In this document: piece by piece, positions 62,573-64,000 of the stretch | Layout of the letters: every line of letters starts with the position of its first letter | How positions within the stretch are numbered: the stretch's first letter is position 1 | The notes under the pieces: generated by a model | The model's input: the letters and a program-made list of their open reading frames with translations, nothing else | Told to the model about the DNA's origin: nothing | Database searches by the model: none | Assembly: GCA_947044365.1 (NCBI GenBank) | Contig: OX345644.1 | Location: 2,421,237-2,485,236, forward strand | Source: Petrosia ficiformis | Taxonomy: Eukaryota; Porifera; Demospongiae; Haplosclerida; Petrosiidae | Direction of reading: 5' to 3' | DNA length: 64,000 bases | Translations under genes and position numbers: made by a program

Positions 62573-62960
62573 CAATCAATGGGATAGCCAGATTTGAGAA
62601 TTTACCAGGGTATATTTATGGGCATGTGAAGCACTATTGCCAAAAGTTTCCATACTTAATTATTCATAGCTTTCAATTATAACAATTGATTAACGATAAA
62701 CCCGTCAACAAGACCATTGTGTTTTTACAGATTTTTTGGGGTTTAAATTTGTTCATTATTTAGATCATTTTTAGTATGGAGGATATAGTGCATAGCTACA
62801 TACCGATTGTACTTTCACTACAACATTTTGCCCAGCACAGGCCCGTCCATACCTGGGTGTGGCTGTAACCACTGCTTGTATAAAGTAATCAATGGGATAC
62901 CCAGATTTGAGAATTTACCAGGGTATATTTATGGGCATGTGAAGCACTATTGCCAAAAGA
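62573..62960 (+). repeat. Direct repeat pair of about 75 bp, 313 bp apart
   Basis: A sequence including GATTTGAGAATTTACCAGGG and TATATTTATGGGCATGTGAA, ending AGCACTATTGCCAAAAG, occurs at about 62573-62647 and again at about 62887-62960. The DNA between them is unique. The repeat contains no ORF of note. Confidence 0.88.
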
Positions 62961-64000
62961 CTTACTCACACAGACACCAAATTTTGTAACCTTTCTGTCT
63001 AGAATGGTGGAATAGTAAGTAGTTGAACTTGAGAAAGCATTCAAAATTTTGGTGGTCCACATGACCCCTTTTCTCAAATCTGGTCACATGAAAGCCAGGA
63101 GAAAGATTAAAAGGTTTCATATATTTCGATTGAAAATTTATAAAGTAGCTAGAATAGGTTATTCTTTGATCATGAAATTCATGTTACAAATAAGTGGACT
63201 GGGGAATAATTATATTGATACTAAAATAAAATAAATATCGTGAACTACATTTTAATAATATTATCATTACAAATGCTTTTGCTCTTTAATTGAATTTTAT
63301 TGTGAATTGTTTGATGGAAAAAATTGTAAATGCTACCTAATTATTCGTTACTAAGTAAAGTAAGTAAATCACAATACCAAACACATATCATAAATAATTG
63401 GTATCAGGATATACTATGTAATCCAATTGCAACATCACCAGCCATAGATGTTCATTAGTTGTCATCTATATATACAGTTGCAAATAGATTCACTAACTTT
63501 TGAAATTAGATAATAGAAAATTATTATTGTTATGTAACTAATAGTTACACGAACAAAGTAATTGCATAAATAATTACGTTGTCTTGTGACTAACCACAAC
63601 TAAACCATTGCAAATAATTTTAACACTGTAAGTGACCATTTTAGTGATGATAATGTTACTCCTACAATTGAACATTGTAATTATTGATATTATTGTCATG
63701 TGACAAAGTACGTATGCAAAGGAACAAACCCACTGTATACATAATAACAGGTCTGAGTTAAAATTTAAGTTATATTTGGTAACTATCATTTTCAGGTACA
63801 AATATTACCAAATATTTTCATATCCAATTTGATTTTGAATAATCTCACACTTGAAGAGTTAATAAATTAGATAGAAAGATAGATAGATAGACAGACAGAT
63901 AGACAGATAGATACATAATTTGTCAATTAATTACAGTGTGTGTGTAAATGGTAGCCACTAGTCATCTTAAAATCAACAATAAGAAACCAGTTTAGAGAAT
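62961..64000. other. No gene recognised
   Basis: AT-rich DNA without a supported reading frame. There is a short GATA/GACA microsatellite at about 63870-63912. The short frames near 63049-63234 and 63574-63801 show no recognisable content. Confidence 0.5.

Noticed and set aside
63049..63801. Short frames near the right end
   Set aside because: Low-complexity AT-rich translations with no family resemblance or splice signals.

Overview
The window is eukaryotic nuclear DNA from an animal: AT-rich, gene-dense, with many short GT-AG introns and many short repeats. The genes are metazoan (ANKRD26-type ankyrin/coiled-coil protein, POC1, gamma-tubulin complex GCP2, phospholipase D, eIF4E3, a fibrinogen-domain protein). 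Compact genes, short intergenic spaces and the style of the reverse-transcriptase fragments make an early-branching invertebrate such as a demosponge (Amphimedon-like) my best guess. That is an inference; no marker gene fixes the species. Exon models below were built by hand from splice signals, reading phase and family homology recalled from memory.

Layout. 1219-19914 (minus): a 29-exon ANKRD26-like gene, about 1,696 aa, with N-terminal ankyrin repeats, an acidic middle built from duplicated exons, and a long C-terminal coiled coil. 20336-27022 (minus): POC1, a seven-WD40 centriole protein of about 468 aa. 27378-30895 (plus): TUBGCP2 (GCP2), about 832 aa, head-to-head with POC1 across 355 bp. 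32100-33665: a broken reverse-transcriptase ORF. 34393-34877 (minus): an unrecognised 122-aa protein. 36841-42618 (minus): an 18-exon phospholipase D with two HKD motifs and no PX/PH domains. 42619-47685: no intact gene, but a dense nest of inverted and palindromic repeats. 47686-49790 (minus): a small single-pass membrane protein, head-to-head (108 bp) with an EIF4E3 gene at 49899-56979 (plus). 56980-60430: repeats and another retroelement fragment. 60431-61618 (plus): a secreted fibrinogen-domain protein broken by an in-frame stop, with a decayed second copy at about 62299-62500.

The first 31 kb holds three adjacent genes whose products in other animals act at the centriole/centrosome: ANKRD26 at distal appendages, POC1 in the centriole wall, GCP2 in the microtubule-nucleating gamma-tubulin complex. 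POC1 and TUBGCP2 appear to share a promoter. This is the strongest functional neighbourhood in the window.

The most unusual DNA is a 23-copy 40-bp minisatellite (8281-9200) in the ANKRD26-like gene that has amplified a 5' splice site. Others are tandemly duplicated same-phase exons, foldback elements inside TA arrays, a roughly 560-bp inverted duplication that carries part of a PLD exon, and a 253-bp near-perfect palindrome. The palindromic octamer ACATGTAC is very frequent before about 31 kb and scarce after it.
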